A stretch of 41,892 nucleotides of DNA. Source: CBFFRJ01 sp965644225 (lineage in GTDB: Bacteria; Pseudomonadota; Gammaproteobacteria; Enterobacterales; Enterobacteriaceae). The notes beneath the pieces are model-generated. The model was not told the DNA's origin. It was given only the letters and a program-made list of their open reading frames with translations, and ran no database searches. The first letter of the stretch is position 1; each line of letters begins with the position of its first letter. The stretch covers positions 1 through 41,892 of the forward strand of contig NZ_CBFFRJ010000033.1 in assembly GCF_965644225.1 (NCBI RefSeq). Direction: 5' to 3'. This document shows, in pieces, positions 40,917 to 41,892 of the stretch. Both the position numbers and the translations under genes were made by a program.

Positions 40917-40980
40917 AAAAAGGCAATTCATTGTGCTCATAAAGGCAAAAGAAAGGAGCTCTTTTGCTTTACTTGTGCTC
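40917..40980. promoter_or_regulatory. Repeat-rich operator region between repressor and ner
   Basis: TTGTGCTC occurs twice, at 40931-40938 and 40973-40980, exactly 42 bases (four helical turns) apart. AAAGGCAA occurs at 40919-40926 and 40941-40948, and TTGCTTT at 40964-40970 is close to its inverse. Between them AAAGGCAAAAGA and TCTTTTGCTTT form a long imperfect dyad. These are probably repressor and/or Ner binding sites. Confidence 0.6.
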
Positions 40981-41044
40981 TATGTGGATCAATAATTACA
41001 CCAACGGATAAGCCGCACGGTTAACTATTTAGGGTAATCGAAGT

Positions 41045-41269
41045 ATGGAAAGAAATGAAGTCCAGCATGACTGGCACCGTATTGACATTGTTGCCGCTCT
41101 TCACAAGCGAGGTGTGACTATGCGTGGTCTTTCCACCAGTGCAGGTCTCAAACCCGACACACTTAAAAATGCGTTGCATCGTTCATACCCGAAGGGAGAG
41201 CGCATCATTGCTGATGCTCTCAATGTGACACCTGCATCCATATGGCCAAGCCGTTATAACAAGGACTAA
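41045..41269 (+). CDS. ner: Ner-like DNA-binding protein
   Basis: A 74-residue helix-turn-helix protein of the Ner/Nlp/SfsB family (HDWHRIDIVAALHKRGVTMRGLS, then TLKNALHRSYPKGERIIADAL and IWPSRY). In Mu, Ner turns down early transcription and the repressor promoter. Position right of the divergent repressor and directly before muA is the same as in Mu. The stop is two bases from the muA ATG. Host Nlp proteins look similar, but the context here is phage. Confidence 0.9.
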   Translation: MERNEVQHDWHRIDIVAALHKRGVTMRGLSTSAGLKPDTLKNALHRSYPKGERIIADALNVTPASIWPSRYNKD

Positions 41270-41271
41270 TC

Positions 41272-41784
41272 ATGTTCGTGACAGTTAACGAATTGGTCGG
41301 GCTTCCTGGTTTGCCGACAACTCAACAAGGGTTGAGATATAGCCTAAATAAAGTCGCCTGTAATTCCCCAGAGCTGGTACGTAAGCGCTCTGGAAGTAAA
41401 GCTTTTGAATACCACATCGACTGTCTGCCGGAACAGGTTCGTGAAATTATCAGGGAGCGCCATTATCGCGAGATCCTGCAGCAAGATAGCGATGATTCAG
41501 GTCAACCTTCGCAACGTGTGAATACAACAACACGTGATGAACTTAAGTTATTACGTCAATGCCCGGCACTTCTTGAAAGAGAGGTGGGATATCTTACTGA
41601 GAAACAAAAAGAAATTGCCGATGCCCGTGCCACGCTGGCGCTGTATGTTGAAAAGCTTCGCGATGCTGGCATGTCACGCACCGCAGCCGTCAATTATGTT
41701 TCCCTAGAATCCCGTAAGGGGAGGCTGCCCGCACATCTGCTCAAGGCTGCGGAGTTGTCTAGGCAGTGTCCCTTAATTGCATAA
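41272..41784 (+). pseudogene. MuA-type transposase, N-terminal fragment cut by an IS element
   Basis: The first 160 or so residues of a Mu-type DDE transposase. The Mu DNA-binding (HTH_Tnp_Mu) domain is at about residues 1-70 (VTVNELVGLPGLPTTQQGLRY, KRSGSKAFEYHIDCLPEQV), followed by the start of the Igamma region (SRTAAVNYVSLESRKGRLP). The phage reading ends near 41760; the last codons and the stop at 41782-41784 belong to the inserted IS5-family element. The catalytic domain is missing from the window. The start follows AAGGAC, two bases after ner. Confidence 0.9.
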
Positions 41785-41892
41785 CCTCTTGTAAAACAAT
41801 CGGATGCAACCCAGCTTGACCATTGAAAGATAATTCCTCGCCGTTTTGTCGTAACGTGTTGCAATGCGCCGGTATTCTTTCAGGCGACCAAA
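41762..41892 (-). mobile_element. IS5-family insertion sequence, partial, with 3' end of its transposase
   Basis: On the minus strand an open frame enters from the window edge and ends at TAA 41775-41773. It reads FGRLKEYRRIATRYDKTARN and ends IRLFYKRLCN, the typical C-terminus of IS5-family (IS427-type) DDE transposases with the RIATRYDK signature. The element begins near GGCAGTGTCCCTTA (41762 on), probably its terminal repeat, after CTAG (41759-41762), a usual target for this group. The other end and the target duplication lie outside the window. Confidence 0.85.

Noticed and set aside
1..41892. tRNA genes, rRNA genes and CRISPR arrays
   Set aside because: I found no cloverleaf with a T-arm consensus, no rRNA sequence and no regularly spaced repeats on either strand.

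Overview
The window reads as chromosomal DNA of an enterobacterium close to the Enterobacter/Lelliottia/Leclercia/Citrobacter group. The gene order ydcZ-mnaT, curA-mcbR, yncD-yncE-ansP, pptA-yddH-nhoA, yddG, yddM and maeA-sra follows the E. coli 32-33 min region. It is interleaved with genes E. coli K-12 lacks: talrD (L-talarate/galactarate dehydratase), smvRA, a RES-Xre toxin-antitoxin pair, an extra ABC-F protein and an alginate-lyase-like protein. Assignments come from reading the sequence and from remembered family sequences; no search was run.

Layout. (1) 1-2550: a decayed peptide-export operon, with the end of an HlyD-type adaptor and a C39-peptidase ABC exporter carrying a nonsense codon and a frameshift. 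(2) 2552-8341: YdcZ/MnaT, a divergent XRE-cupin regulator, CurA, McbR, and a flagellar-regulon chemoreceptor with a FliA-type promoter. (3) 8397-13387: the YncD/PqqU outer-membrane receptor divergent from YncE with a Fur-like box between them, then the AnsP asparagine permease. (4) 13757-18953: an acid-sugar locus with a frameshifted MFS transporter, TalrD and a LacI-family regulator. Four LacI-type operators are arranged as two pairs with almost the same spacing, and there is a consensus CRP site. A P-loop kinase and PptA follow the regulator. (5) 18996-25945: YddH, a nonsense-broken diguanylate cyclase, a three-gene Fe/phosphosugar-type ABC importer preceded by a small coupled ORF, and NhoA. 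(6) 25920-32569: SmvR/SmvA efflux, RES-Xre, YddG, an AraJ-like MFS protein, HigBA (YddM) and a VOC protein. (7) 32685-39560: an ABC-F ATPase preceded by a leader peptide and a possible attenuator, then MaeA, Sra, a PL5-like lyase and an Aer-like receptor. (8) 39561-41892: an AT-rich stretch and the left part of a Mu-like prophage (repressor, Ner, MuA N-terminus), cut by an IS5-family element that runs off the window.

The strongest candidate for something undescribed is the leader of the ABC-F gene (34404-34592). A 27-codon ORF with an excellent ribosome-binding site overlaps a 15-bp hairpin, and one arm of that hairpin has a second exact complement downstream. This is the architecture of translation-dependent attenuation, as known for antibiotic-responsive ABC-F genes. 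The other main point is the number of single-base lesions (exporter, transporter, diguanylate cyclase), which mean either recent gene decay or sequence errors.
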